64,000 nt of DNA from Comamonadaceae bacterium (GTDB taxonomy: Bacteria; Pseudomonadota; Gammaproteobacteria; Burkholderiales; Burkholderiaceae_C): positions 160,010 through 224,009 of the forward strand of contig CANFWT010000001.1 of assembly GCA_947450895.1 (NCBI GenBank), in the 5' to 3' direction. Below, in pieces: positions 1 through 11,226 of this stretch. Positions within the stretch are counted from its first letter, which is position 1. Each line of letters opens with the position of its first letter. The notes under the pieces are model-generated. The model saw only the letters and a list, made by a program, of their open reading frames with translations. It was not told the origin of the DNA and searched no databases. The position numbers were made by a program, and so were the translations under genes.

Positions 1-108
1 CCATTTTGGAAAAAAGAGCAAACCCCGCAGGGCGCGCAGTGGGTCGATGCGCGCGTGTCAGACGATGCAGCCCTAGCGCGCTGGGGTATCACTGCCCGCA
101 ACGTCTAA
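1..108 (+). CDS. moaE: Molybdopterin synthase catalytic subunit MoaE, C-terminal 35 residues (5' end outside window)
   Basis: The frame is open from base 1 and stops at TAA 106-108. The visible end reads PFWKKEQTPQGAQWVDAR and then about 17 more residues. From memory this matches the end of E. coli MoaE (PFWKREATPEGDRWVEAR). In that family the lysine after PFW is an active-site lysine, and it is present here. MoaE transfers sulfur from thiocarboxylated MoaD to precursor Z to make molybdopterin. The protein runs about ten residues past the E. coli end. The call rests on the C-terminal motif alone because the catalytic body lies outside the window. Confidence 0.8.
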   Translation, partial: PFWKKEQTPQGAQWVDARVSDDAALARWGITARNV

Positions 109-172
109 AGACAGTCGGGCTGGCATTCCCCAGACGCAGAGGCGATCGCCCGCGCCGGGCTTAAGTGCTTGC

Positions 173-751
173 TTAGTGGGTGTACAGCCGTTTGGCGTGG
201 CCAGCACCCGGAGGGTCGTCTTGCGCGTTGCGATCGTCGGCAGCCAGGGACTCCAAAGTAGGATTCGGGGCGTTCCACTGGGAGGCGTCTATCGCTTTTC
301 GCAGCAAATGCATCAAGCCATGCACCATCTGAGGCTGCATCTGTAGGGTGCATGAGCGGGCGGCCGAATGGGCATCGCCGGCGTCCTGAAAAACGATGTG
401 GGCGCCACCTTTACCTTGAATGTGCAATGTGATGTCGGTAACCACCATGGGATCCGTTCCCAGAGGAAAGACGGTGCTCTGATTGGCAAACGGAGTTTTG
501 AGGTCCGCATTTTTCAAAAAATCATCCTGCTTGAGCTCAAGCAGCATGGCCTGCGCCTGGGGGTCTGCAAGGGCGATGGATGCGTTGAGCGACTCCATCT
601 TCGCAATGCCGACTTGCAATGGCTTGACCAGCCGAAGTCCGATGCGTCGGGTGAGCCACAGGCGCACCTCGTGGCCCTCTTGGGTGTTGACCCGCATGAG
701 CAGCCGGTCCTGCCGCTCGTCAAACAGCACGCTGAGCTGGTGAATGTTCAT
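173..751 (-). CDS. Conserved hypothetical protein, 192 aa, divergent from clpB
   Basis: I do not recognise a named family. The ATG at 751 gives a soluble 192-residue protein that begins [20 protein letters not shown]. It has a basic stretch near residues 30-45 (LTRRIGLRL), no signal peptide and no membrane segment. The middle has alternating hydrophobic, beta-like segments ([19 protein letters not shown]) and the tail is disordered and rich in Asp, Pro and Gly. The frame could extend upstream to 862, but that would run through the clpB promoter and start, so 751 is preferred. It faces away from clpB with 85 bases between them and runs toward moaE. Confidence 0.7.
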   Translation of the reverse strand: MNIHQLSVLFDERQDRLLMRVNTQEGHEVRLWLTRRIGLRLVKPLQVGIAKMESLNASIALADPQAQAMLLELKQDDFLKNADLKTPFANQSTVFPLGTDPMVVTDITLHIQGKGGAHIVFQDAGDAHSAARSCTLQMQPQMVHGLMHLLRKAIDASQWNAPNPTLESLAADDRNAQDDPPGAGHAKRLYTH

Positions 752-788
752 GTGCTTGATTTTAGACAAGGGCAATGCGGGGCCTGCG

Positions 789-815
789 CTTGAAAATTGC
801 ATGGCCCCCCCAAGC
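789..815 (+). promoter_or_regulatory. Sigma-32 (RpoH)-type heat-shock promoter for clpB
   Basis: CTTGAAA at 789-795, a 12-base spacer, then CCCCAAG at 808-814. The RpoH consensus is CTTGAAA, 11-16 bases, CCCCATnT, so the -35 is perfect and the -10 keeps the C run. Transcription would begin near 821, leaving about 15 bases that include GGAG (827-830) before the clpB ATG at 837. Heat-shock control of clpB is well established in proteobacteria. Confidence 0.7.
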
Positions 816-836
816 TGCGATTCAACGGAGAAAGCC

Positions 837-3443
<2,607 letters not shown>

Positions 3444-3445
3444 GG

Positions 3446-3472
3446 CCGCCGCGCGGCGGTGGTGCGCTTTTT
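3446..3472. terminator. Possible bidirectional terminator between clpB and the NlpC/P60 gene
   Basis: The GC palindrome CCGCC-GCGC-GGCGG (3446-3459) lies just after the clpB stop and is followed by a T run at 3468-3472. The gap between stem and T run makes it an imperfect intrinsic terminator. The two genes converge here with only 27 bases between stops. Confidence 0.35.
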
Positions 3473-4022
3473 AGCGCAGCTTGGGGTTGTTGGCCTCCGT
3501 GTCCACGCGCCGTGCGCCGTCAAAACGCTTGGCCCAGTAGGATCCCCCCATGTCTTCGACCCGTACTTCCGCACCGGGCTTGGGGGAATGGATGAATTTG
3601 CCATTGCCTACATAGATGCCTACGTGGCTGAAGGCATGGCGCATGGTGTTGAAAAAGACCAGGTCGCCGGGGCGCAATTCGGCACGATCGATGGTTTGGG
3701 TGGCTGCTGCTTGCTGGGCGGCATTGCGAGGCAGCACCAAGCCTATGGTTTGCTCGAACATGGCCCTGACAAAACCACTGCAGTCGAAGCCCGACTCCAC
3801 CGTGGTGCCGCCGCGCCGATAGGGAACGCCTAGAAAACCCATGGCGCCCACCACCAGGTCAGAAGCCTGGGCGCTGACCTGGCTTCCCGCTTCGCCAATC
3901 CGGGCAAGCAGGCCTTTTTCGGCTAAAAATGTGGCGAGTTCATCGTTGGGCGCTTGGGTTTGGGCCACAGCGTTGGGGCTGCCGAACACAAGAAGAAGGG
4001 CCAAAGCTAGGTACGCGCGCAT
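3471..4022 (-). CDS. Secreted NlpC/P60-family peptidoglycan endopeptidase
   Basis: This is a cell-wall hydrolase expected to cut peptide stems in the periplasm. The 183-aa product starts with a signal peptide (MRAYLALALLLVFG, likely cut after AVA at residue 20). The NlpC/P60 domain fills about 55-165 and shows the catalytic Cys81 in FDCSGF, His133 in FSHVGIYVG and a third polar residue, His145, in KFIHSP. The region around 65-72 (VPYRRGG) is also typical. The frame opens 12 codons further upstream, but the signal peptide and promoter favour 4022. It is unlinked to other wall genes and converges on clpB. Confidence 0.88.
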   Translation of the reverse strand: MRAYLALALLLVFGSPNAVAQTQAPNDELATFLAEKGLLARIGEAGSQVSAQASDLVVGAMGFLGVPYRRGGTTVESGFDCSGFVRAMFEQTIGLVLPRNAAQQAAATQTIDRAELRPGDLVFFNTMRHAFSHVGIYVGNGKFIHSPKPGAEVRVEDMGGSYWAKRFDGARRVDTEANNPKLR

Positions 4023-4028
4023 GCGAAG

Positions 4029-4058
4029 AGCATAGCGTTCGTACGCACATGATGTCAA
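4029..4058 (-). promoter_or_regulatory. Sigma-70 promoter of the NlpC/P60 gene
   Basis: On the minus strand a perfect TTGACA -35 (4058-4053) is separated by 18 bases from TATGCT (4034-4029). The start codon at 4022 begins only seven bases after the -10, so the transcript may be leaderless. The rest of 4059-4233 is AT-richer than the surroundings and should also carry the promoter of the next gene, where no clear box stands out. Confidence 0.5.
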
Positions 4059-4233
4059 GTAACTTTACTTGCGTGCAACGCGCTAAGTACTTGATTTGCT
4101 TAATATTTTTCATATTGATCGCATCGAAAACAGCGGTTGCGGCTGTCATTTTGCGTGGTAAGGGGCGTTTGGGCAGCGTCCGCACGAGCGCAGTGGTTAT
4201 GCTCCCAACCGTCTTAAAACCGAAAGAAAACAC

Positions 4234-4857
4234 ATGCTGCTCGACGCCGACGACAGCCAGCTGGTGCTGGTGGACTACCAAATCAAACTCATGCCTGCCA
4301 TGCTGGACGCGCCGGCGGTGATTGCCAACGCGGTACGCTTGGCGCGCCTGGCGGCACTGATGTCTGTGCCCGTGGTGCTTACCGAGCAAGCTCCGTCCAA
4401 GTTGGGTGCGAGCTTGCCGGAAATTCACGTGGCATTGCGCGCAAATCCTGGCGCTGGGGTGCGAACCCTGGCAAAAATGCAGTTCAGTGCGGTTGAGGAA
4501 GGTTTGGGCGATTGGCTGCGCCCCCCGCCCAAACCCGTGCAAGGCAACGCGCGCAGCTTGCCCAAGCACTTGCAAAAAGCATCAAGTGACGCTGAGGCCC
4601 GCGCAAGCATCGTGCTGGCGGGTTGCGAGGCTCATATTTGTCTCCTGCAAACCGCGCTGGACTTGCTCGAAGACGAGTTTGAGGTCTGGGTCGTCACCGA
4701 TGCCTGTAGTTCGCGCACCGAGCGCAATCGGGATGCAGCTTTTGATCGGCTGGCCGGTGCCGGAGCGGAATTGGTTACTACAGAGATGGTGGCGTTCGAG
4801 TGGCTGCGCAGCGCGGAACACCCGGCTTTCAGGGACGTGCAAGCGCTGGTTAAGTAA
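4234..4857 (+). CDS. Isochorismatase-family cysteine hydrolase
   Basis: A 207-aa cytoplasmic hydrolase of the isochorismatase/nicotinamidase-like fold. The expected catalytic triad is visible: Asp14 (LVLVDYQ), Lys81 (LAKMQFSA) and Cys131 (LAGCEAHIC). GCEAHIC is typical of the YcaC-like branch, whose substrates are mostly unknown, so no specific reaction is assigned. The start at 4234 follows GAAAGAAAAC. It stands alone between the divergent NlpC/P60 gene and prpE. Confidence 0.85.
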   Translation: MLLDADDSQLVLVDYQIKLMPAMLDAPAVIANAVRLARLAALMSVPVVLTEQAPSKLGASLPEIHVALRANPGAGVRTLAKMQFSAVEEGLGDWLRPPPKPVQGNARSLPKHLQKASSDAEARASIVLAGCEAHICLLQTALDLLEDEFEVWVVTDACSSRTERNRDAAFDRLAGAGAELVTTEMVAFEWLRSAEHPAFRDVQALVK

Positions 4858-4864
4858 GTCACGC

Positions 4865-4882
4865 GCCTGCCAGCGCGCAGGC
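4865..4882 (+). terminator. Hairpin after the isochorismatase-like gene
   Basis: GCCTGC-CAGCGC-GCAGGC (4865-4882) begins seven bases after the stop codon. No T run follows, so it is at best a weak or factor-dependent terminator. Confidence 0.3.
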
Positions 4883-4905
4883 TGCTTGGCGGGTAAGTCA
4901 GGCTA

Positions 4906-4933
4906 TTGCAAGTTGGATGTCCATAATTATGAA
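4906..4933 (+). promoter_or_regulatory. Candidate prpE promoter
   Basis: TTGCAA (4906-4911), 16 bases, TATGAA (4928-4933) in an AT-rich patch upstream of prpE. Both boxes are only partial matches. A Shine-Dalgarno GGAG lies about ten bases before the prpE ATG. Confidence 0.35.
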
Positions 4934-4976
4934 TTCAGTTTTAACCTGATTTCAGGACCCGCTTGGAGACAAACCC

Positions 4977-6878
4977 ATGAACGCATACGCCGAATTTCAC
5001 CGCCGTTCCATCGAAGACCGGGATGGTTTTTGGGCCGAACAAGCCCAGCGCATCGAGTGGCACACGCCGCCCACCCAAATCTGCGATTACAGCAACCCGC
5101 CTTTTGCGCGCTGGTTTGTCGGTGGCACCACCAACTTGTGCCACAACGCGGTGGACCGCCACCTCCACGACCGTGCGAACCAGAATGCGCTGATTGCGGT
5201 GTCCACCGAGACCAACACCGAGCGCGCTTACACCTTTGCCGAATTGCACTCTGAGGTGCAATGCATGGCGGCGGCGCTTTTGGGCCTGGGTGTCAAAAAA
5301 GGCGACCGGGTGCTGATATACATGCCCATGGTTGCTGAGGCGGTGTTTGCCATGTTGGCCTGCGCGCGCATCGGCGCCATCCACTCGGTGGTGTTTGGTG
5401 GCTTTGCGGCTGGCTCGCTGGCCACGCGCATTGAAGACGCCTCACCCACGGTGATCGTGAGCGCCGAGGCGGGTTCGCGTGGCGGCAAGGTGGTGGAATA
5501 CAAGCCGTTGCTCGATGAGGCGATTGCCACGTCCACGCACAAGCCCGCCGCCGTGCTGATGGTGGACCGCCACCTCGCTCCCATGAACCTGGTGGCCGGG
5601 CGCGACCACTTGTGGGCCGATTTGCGTCAGCAGCACCGTAATGCAGTGGTGCCCTGCGAATGGGTGGAATCTACCCACCCCAGCTACACCCTGTACACCA
5701 GCGGCACCACTGGCAAACCCAAAGGCGTGCAGCGCGACACCGGTGGCTATACCGTGGCGTTGGCCGCCAGCATGGAAACCATTTTTTGCGGCAAGCCCGG
5801 CGAAACCTATTTTTGCACCAGCGACATTGGCTGGGTGGTGGGCCACAGCTACATCGTCTACGGCCCGTTGATAGGCGGCATGGCGACGATTCTTTACGAG
5901 GGCTTGCCCATTCGCCCAGACGGCGGCATCTGGTGGAGCCTGGTCGAAAAGTACAAGGTCACCGTGATGTTCAGCGCGCCCACGGCTATTCGGGTGCTGA
6001 AAAAGCAAGATCCTGAGCTGCTGACCAAGTACGACCTCAGCAGCCTGCGCGCCCTGTTTTTGGCCGGTGAGCCGCTGGACGAGCCCACCGCGCAATGGAT
6101 CAGCGCCGGTTTGGGCAAAGCCATCATCGACAACTACTGGCAAACCGAAAGTGGCTGGCCCATCCTGACCATTGCCAACGGCGTGGAAAAAGCCGCCAGC
6201 AAGTTTGGCAGCCCCGGCGTGGCTATGTACGGCTACAACGCCAAGCTGATTGACGAAAACACCGGTGACGAACTGATGGGCGCCGACCAAAAAGGCGTGC
6301 TCACCATCGAAGGCCCCTTGCCACCCGGCTGCATGCAAACCGTGTGGCAAGACGACGCGCGCTTTGTGAACACCTACTGGAAGAGCATTCCCGGCAAGCT
6401 GGTCTACAACACCTTTGACTGGGCCACCCGTGACCAAGACGGCTACTACTTCATCCTGGGCCGCACCGACGACGTGATCAATGTGGCCGGTCACCGCCTG
6501 GGCACCCGCGAGATTGAGGAAAGCATTTCCGGCCACCCGAATATTTCGGAAGTGGCGGTGGTGGGCGTGGCAGACAAGCTCAAAGGCCAGGTCGCCATGG
6601 CGTTTGCCATTGTCAAAGATGCCAACAGCCTGCCTGACGACGCTGCGCGCGCCAAGTTGGAGGCCGAGATCATGAAGCTGGTGGACCACTCCATCGGCGC
6701 CATTGGCCGCCCTGCGCGGGTGCGTTTTGTGACCGTGTTGCCCAAAACCCGTAGCGGGAAATTGCTGCGCCGCGCCATACAGGCAGTGTGCGAAGGGCGC
6801 GATCCAGGCGACCTGACCACCATGGAAGACCCGACAGCTTTGCAGCAAATCAAGGATATGGTCGCCCACCAGGCCTGA
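4977..6878 (+). CDS. prpE: Propionate--CoA ligase PrpE
   Basis: An AMP-forming acyl-CoA synthetase that activates propionate (and more slowly acetate) to the CoA ester in the cytoplasm. The 633-aa length fits PrpE (about 628-635) rather than Acs (about 650). Visible features are the N-terminal acetyl-CoA-synthetase motif (AYAEFHRRSIEDRDGFW), the nucleotide loop YTSGTTGKPKG at 240-250, the A5 region (IDNYWQTESGWP) and the catalytic lysine near 595 in KTRSGKLLRR. That lysine is the usual site of inhibitory acetylation or propionylation. The methylcitrate genes prpB and prpC are not nearby. Acs itself remains a possible alternative name. Confidence 0.88.
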   Translation: MNAYAEFHRRSIEDRDGFWAEQAQRIEWHTPPTQICDYSNPPFARWFVGGTTNLCHNAVDRHLHDRANQNALIAVSTETNTERAYTFAELHSEVQCMAAALLGLGVKKGDRVLIYMPMVAEAVFAMLACARIGAIHSVVFGGFAAGSLATRIEDASPTVIVSAEAGSRGGKVVEYKPLLDEAIATSTHKPAAVLMVDRHLAPMNLVAGRDHLWADLRQQHRNAVVPCEWVESTHPSYTLYTSGTTGKPKGVQRDTGGYTVALAASMETIFCGKPGETYFCTSDIGWVVGHSYIVYGPLIGGMATILYEGLPIRPDGGIWWSLVEKYKVTVMFSAPTAIRVLKKQDPELLTKYDLSSLRALFLAGEPLDEPTAQWISAGLGKAIIDNYWQTESGWPILTIANGVEKAASKFGSPGVAMYGYNAKLIDENTGDELMGADQKGVLTIEGPLPPGCMQTVWQDDARFVNTYWKSIPGKLVYNTFDWATRDQDGYYFILGRTDDVINVAGHRLGTREIEESISGHPNISEVAVVGVADKLKGQVAMAFAIVKDANSLPDDAARAKLEAEIMKLVDHSIGAIGRPARVRFVTVLPKTRSGKLLRRAIQAVCEGRDPGDLTTMEDPTALQQIKDMVAHQA

Positions 6879-6907
6879 GGCTCCCACACCGTTTGGCTGC
6901 GTGTAAG

Positions 6908-6934
6908 TTCTGCCACCCCGAAGGGATGGCAGAA
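6908..6934 (+). other. Strong imperfect hairpin between prpE and sucA
   Basis: TTCTGCCA (6908-6915) pairs with TGGCAGAA (6927-6934). After one C/A mismatch, CCC (6917-6919) also pairs with GGG (6923-6925) around a GAA loop. No T run follows, so it may be a structured 3' end of the prpE message or part of the sucA leader. Confidence 0.45.
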
Positions 6935-7021
6935 TGCACCCTGTTACTTAGGCCCTTCCTGCCGCAGTCGCATCCGCCAACCGGTCAAGCCGTGGAGCGG
7001 AAGGTATATCAACCAGCTTAT

Positions 7022-7043
7022 GTTTCCCAGAGGGAAACGGAGG
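7022..7043 (+). promoter_or_regulatory. Hairpin abutting the sucA ribosome-binding site
   Basis: GTTTCCC (7022-7028), loop AGA, GGGAAAC (7032-7038) is a perfect 7-bp stem. The Shine-Dalgarno GGAGG (7039-7043) follows with no gap, and the ATG is at 7054. Such a stem could present or mask the ribosome-binding site. Confidence 0.45.
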
Positions 7044-7053
7044 TCAGCGAAAA

Positions 7054-9921
7054 ATGAGCACGACACCATCTGTCTACACCGCCTACCAAGGCAACACCTT
7101 TCTCTTCGGCGGCAACGCGCCCTATGTCGAAGAGATGTACGAAAACTACCTGGCCAATCCCGGCAGCGTGCCCGACACCTGGCGCGAGTACTTTGATGCT
7201 TTGCAGCACGTGCCCGCCACGGACGGCAGCAACGCCAAGGATGTGCCCCACCTGCCCGTGGTCAACGCGTTTGCTGAACGCGCCAAGGCCGGTGGCACCC
7301 GCGTTGTACTGGCCAGCGCCGACCAAGAAATGGGGCGCAAGCGCACGGCCGTTCAGCAGCTCATTGCCGCATACCGCAACGTGGGCCAGCGCTGGGCTGA
7401 CCTCGATCCCTTAAAGCGCACCGGTCGCCCGGTCATTGCGGATCTGGAGCCGTCGTTCTATGGCTTTGCCGACGCGGACCAGGAAACCGTGTTTGACACC
7501 AGCAACACGTTTTTTGGCAAAGACCGGATGCCGTTGCGCGAACTGCTCAATGCGTTGCGCGAAACCTACTGCGGTACGCTGGGCGGCGAATTCATGTACG
7601 CCACCGACCAGGGTGAAAAAAGGTGGTGGCAGCAAAAGCTGGAGAGCATTCGCAGCAAGCCCAACTTCAATGCGGAAAAGAAGAAACACATTCTGGGCCG
7701 ATTGACAGCCGCCGAAGGGCTGGAGCGCTACCTGCATACCAAGTACGTGGGGCAAAAGCGCTTCTCGCTGGAGGGCGGGGAAAGCTTCATCGCCGCCATG
7801 GACGAACTGATCCAGTCCGCCGGCGCCAAAGGCGTGCAGGAAATTGTGATTGGCATGGCCCACCGCGGGCGGCTTAACGTGCTGGTCAACACCATGGGCA
7901 AGGTGCCCAAAGACCTGTTCGCCGAGTTCGATCACACGGCGCCCGAAGAGCTCACTGCCGGCGATGTGAAATACCACCAGGGATTCAGCTCCGACGTGAG
8001 CACCGCGGGTGGCCCGGTGCATCTGAGTTTGGCATTCAATCCCTCGCACCTGGAAATTGTGAACCCGGTGGTGGAGGGCTCGGTGCGCGCCCGCATGGAC
8101 CGCCGCTCCGACCCCCACGGCAAACAGGTGTTGCCGGTGCTGGTGCACGGCGACGCCGCGTTTGGCGGCCAAGGCGTGAACCAAGAGACGCTGGCGCTGG
8201 CGCAGACCCGGGGTTACACCACGGGCGGCACGGTGCATATCATCATCAATAACCAGATTGGCTTTACCACCTCCGACCCGCGCGACATGCGCTCCAGCGT
8301 GTTTTGCACCGACATCGTGAAGATGGTCGAAGCGCCTGTATTGCACGTCAATGGCGACGACCCCGAGGCGGTGGTGCTTGCCACGCAATTGGCGCTGGAA
8401 TACCGCATGCAGTTCAGCAAAGACGTGGTGGTCGACATTATTTGCTTCCGCAAACTCGGCCACAACGAGCAGGACACGCCCAGCCTGACCCAGCCGCTGA
8501 TGTACAAAAAAATTGGTGCCCATCCCGGTACCCGCAAGCTGTTTGCGGACAAGCTGGTGGCCCAAGGGTTTGGCACCACGATTGGCGAGGACATGGTCAA
8601 GGCCTACCGCGCAGCCCTTGACGAAGGCCGCCACGCCGCTGACCCGGTACTGACGAACTTCAAGACCAAGTTCACCGTGGACTGGGCGCCGTTTCTGGGC
8701 AAAAAATGGACCGATGTGGGGGATACCGCTATTCCCATGGCCGAGTGGAAACGTTTGGCTGAACGTTTGACCAAGTTGCCCGAATCAGTCACTCCGCACC
8801 AGTTGGTAAAAAAGGTGTACGACGACCGCGCCGCCATGGGTCGTGGTGATATTCCGGTGGACTGGGGCATGGGTGAGCACATGGCGTTTGCGTCCCTGGT
8901 GGCCAGCGGCTACCCGGTGCGCCTGTCGGGCGAAGACTGCGGACGCGGCACCTTTACCCACCGCCATGCCGTGATCCACGACCAAAATCGCGAAAAATGG
9001 GACGTTGGCACCTACGTTCCGCTGCAAAACGTGGCGGACAACCAGGCGCCGTTTGTTGTGATTGACTCCATCCTCTCTGAGGAGGCGGTGCTGGGCTTTG
9101 AGTACGGCTACGCGTCCAACGACCCCAACACCATGGTGATCTGGGAAGCGCAGTTCGGTGACTTTGCCAACGGCGCGCAGGTGGTGATCGACCAGTTTAT
9201 TGCCTCCGGCGAAGTGAAGTGGGGCCGCGTCAATGGCCTCACACTCATGCTGCCGCACGGCTACGAGGGCCAGGGCCCTGAACACAGTTCGGCGCGTTTG
9301 GAGCGTTTCATGCAATTGGCTGCCGACACCAATATGCAAATCGTCCAGCCGACCACGGCCAGCCAGATTTTCCACGTGCTGCGCCGCCAGATGGTGCGCA
9401 ATCTGCGCAAGCCCTTGATCATCATGACGCCCAAGTCTTTGTTGCGCAACAAGGACGCGACCTCGCCTTTGAGCGAGTTCACCAAGGGCGGTTTCCAGAC
9501 GGTGATTCCGGAGAACAAAGAACTCAAGGCCGACAAGGTCAAGCGTATCGTGGCTTGCTCGGGCAAGGTTTATTACGACCTGGTCAAAAAGCGCGAAGAA
9601 AAAGGCGCGGACGACGTGGCCATTGTTCGGGTGGAGCAGTTGTATCCGTTTCCCCACAAGGCTTTTGGCAATGAGGTCAAAAAGTACCCTAACGCCGCCG
9701 AGATCGTGTGGACCCAGGACGAGCCGCAAAACCAGGGAGCCTGGTTTTTCGTGCAGCACTACATCCACGAGAACATGGCTGAGGGCCAAAAGCTGGGCTA
9801 TTCCGGCCGCGCGGCCTCTGCCTCGCCCGCAGTGGGCTATTCGCATTTGCACCAGGAGCAGCAAAAAGCGCTGGTGGATGGCGCCTTTGCCAAGATCAAA
9901 GGCGTTGTGCTGACCAAATAA
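7054..9921 (+). CDS. sucA: 2-oxoglutarate dehydrogenase E1 component
   Basis: The thiamine-diphosphate E1 of the 2-oxoglutarate dehydrogenase complex. It decarboxylates 2-oxoglutarate and passes the succinyl group to the lipoyl arm of E2. The 955-aa product has the N-terminal E2-binding region (about 10-60, NAPYVEEMYENYLANPGSV), the ThDP-binding core with GMAHRGRLNVLVNTMGK and HGDAAFGGQGVNQE, and the C-terminal transketolase-like half (HGYEGQGPEHSSARLERF). It is the first gene of sucA-sucB-lpdA, 34 bases ahead of sucB. Confidence 0.97.
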   Translation: MSTTPSVYTAYQGNTFLFGGNAPYVEEMYENYLANPGSVPDTWREYFDALQHVPATDGSNAKDVPHLPVVNAFAERAKAGGTRVVLASADQEMGRKRTAVQQLIAAYRNVGQRWADLDPLKRTGRPVIADLEPSFYGFADADQETVFDTSNTFFGKDRMPLRELLNALRETYCGTLGGEFMYATDQGEKRWWQQKLESIRSKPNFNAEKKKHILGRLTAAEGLERYLHTKYVGQKRFSLEGGESFIAAMDELIQSAGAKGVQEIVIGMAHRGRLNVLVNTMGKVPKDLFAEFDHTAPEELTAGDVKYHQGFSSDVSTAGGPVHLSLAFNPSHLEIVNPVVEGSVRARMDRRSDPHGKQVLPVLVHGDAAFGGQGVNQETLALAQTRGYTTGGTVHIIINNQIGFTTSDPRDMRSSVFCTDIVKMVEAPVLHVNGDDPEAVVLATQLALEYRMQFSKDVVVDIICFRKLGHNEQDTPSLTQPLMYKKIGAHPGTRKLFADKLVAQGFGTTIGEDMVKAYRAALDEGRHAADPVLTNFKTKFTVDWAPFLGKKWTDVGDTAIPMAEWKRLAERLTKLPESVTPHQLVKKVYDDRAAMGRGDIPVDWGMGEHMAFASLVASGYPVRLSGEDCGRGTFTHRHAVIHDQNREKWDVGTYVPLQNVADNQAPFVVIDSILSEEAVLGFEYGYASNDPNTMVIWEAQFGDFANGAQVVIDQFIASGEVKWGRVNGLTLMLPHGYEGQGPEHSSARLERFMQLAADTNMQIVQPTTASQIFHVLRRQMVRNLRKPLIIMTPKSLLRNKDATSPLSEFTKGGFQTVIPENKELKADKVKRIVACSGKVYYDLVKKREEKGADDVAIVRVEQLYPFPHKAFGNEVKKYPNAAEIVWTQDEPQNQGAWFFVQHYIHENMAEGQKLGYSGRAASASPAVGYSHLHQEQQKALVDGAFAKIKGVVLTK

Positions 9922-9955
9922 GCCCAACCGCTAACCCGTATTGAAAGAACACACC

Positions 9956-11212
9956 ATGGCTCTCGTAGATGTAAAAGTTCCCCAGTTGTCTGAATCGGTG
10001 GCCGAAGCCACCATGTTGCAGTGGAAGAAAAAAGTCGGCGACACCGTCGCTGCGGACGAAATCCTGATCGACATTGAGACCGACAAAGTCGTGCTGGAAG
10101 TGCCGGCCCCATCGGCCGGCGTGCTGGTCGAAATTTTGGTCGCCGATGGCGGCACCGTGGCTGCCGAGCAGCTGATCGCCCGTATCGACACCGATGGCAA
10201 GGCGCCAAGCGCAAGCGCAGTTCCGGCTGCAGCAGCGGCACCCGCAGTGTCGGCCCCGGCGGCTGCGGCCCCGGCTGCTTCTCAAGCCAAAGCCTCGGTC
10301 GCCATGCCCTCAGCCGCCAAGCTGATGGCCGACAACCAAATGGCCGCGGGCTCGGTGGCGGGCAGCGGCAAAGACGGCCGCGTGCTCAAGGGCGATGTGC
10401 TGGCCGCCATGCAGGCGCCAGCGCCCGTGGTGGCTGCGGTACAGATTCCCACCGGTGTACCGCAAAGTGTGTTGCCCCAGGTGTCGGCCCCGGCCAGCAT
10501 GGGCCTGGGCGAGCGCCCCGAACAGCGCGTGCCCATGAGCCGTCTGCGCGCGCGCGTGGCAGAGCGCTTGCTGCAGTCGCAGTCCACCAACGCCATCCTG
10601 ACCACCTTCAACGAGATCAATATGGCCCCGGTCATGGAGATGCGCAAGAAGTTCCAGGACCGGTTCGAGAAAGAACATGGCATCAAGCTCGGATTCATGA
10701 GCTTTTTCGTCAAAGCGGCGGTGCACGCGCTCAAAAAATTCCCGGTGCTCAACGCCTCGGTGGACGGCAACGACATCGTCTACCACGGCTACTTTGACAT
10801 CGGCATTGCCGTGGGCTCGCCCCGTGGTCTGGTGGTGCCGATTCTGCGCAACGCCGACCAGATGAGCTTTGCCGACATCGAGAAAAAAATCGCCGAATTC
10901 GGCGCCAAGGCGCGCGACGGCAAATTGGGCATGGACGACATGACTGGCGGCACTTTCTCCATCAGCAACGGCGGCACTTTTGGTTCGATGTTGTCGACCC
11001 CCATCATCAACCCGCCCCAGTCGGCGATTTTGGGCGTGCACGCCACCAAAGACCGCGCCGTGGTCGAAAACGGCCAGATCGTGGTACGCCCCATGAACTA
11101 CTTCGCCATGAGCTACGACCACCGCATCATCGACGGACGCGAAGCGGTCTTGGGCCTGGTGGCCATGAAAGAGGCGATGGAAGATCCTTCCCGTCTGCTG
11201 TTTGACATCTGA
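9956..11212 (+). CDS. sucB: Dihydrolipoyl succinyltransferase, E2 of 2-oxoglutarate dehydrogenase
   Basis: E2 core enzyme that moves the succinyl group from its lipoyl arm to CoA. The 418-aa product has a lipoyl domain (1-77) with the lipoylated Lys44 in ETDKVVLE, an Ala/Pro-rich flexible linker (about 80-120), a peripheral E3-binding domain (about 122-158), a second linker, and the acyltransferase domain. The catalytic pair is His389 and Asp393 in SYDHRIIDG near the end. The ATG at 9956 (MALVDVKVPQLSES) is preferred over an in-frame TTG at 9941. It sits between sucA and lpdA and is surely cotranscribed. Confidence 0.97.
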   Translation: MALVDVKVPQLSESVAEATMLQWKKKVGDTVAADEILIDIETDKVVLEVPAPSAGVLVEILVADGGTVAAEQLIARIDTDGKAPSASAVPAAAAAPAVSAPAAAAPAASQAKASVAMPSAAKLMADNQMAAGSVAGSGKDGRVLKGDVLAAMQAPAPVVAAVQIPTGVPQSVLPQVSAPASMGLGERPEQRVPMSRLRARVAERLLQSQSTNAILTTFNEINMAPVMEMRKKFQDRFEKEHGIKLGFMSFFVKAAVHALKKFPVLNASVDGNDIVYHGYFDIGIAVGSPRGLVVPILRNADQMSFADIEKKIAEFGAKARDGKLGMDDMTGGTFSISNGGTFGSMLSTPIINPPQSAILGVHATKDRAVVENGQIVVRPMNYFAMSYDHRIIDGREAVLGLVAMKEAMEDPSRLLFDI

Positions 11213-11226
11213 AAGATAGGCGAAAC

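Noticed and set aside
4977..6878. Calling the AMP-forming ligase acetyl-CoA synthetase Acs
   Set aside because: The 633-residue length and N-terminal form fit PrpE better; acetate activity is still possible.
5442..6887. 481-codon frame antisense to prpE
   Set aside because: It mirrors prpE codons in a GC-rich gene and has His/Gly/Val-rich, non-family sequence without a ribosome site.
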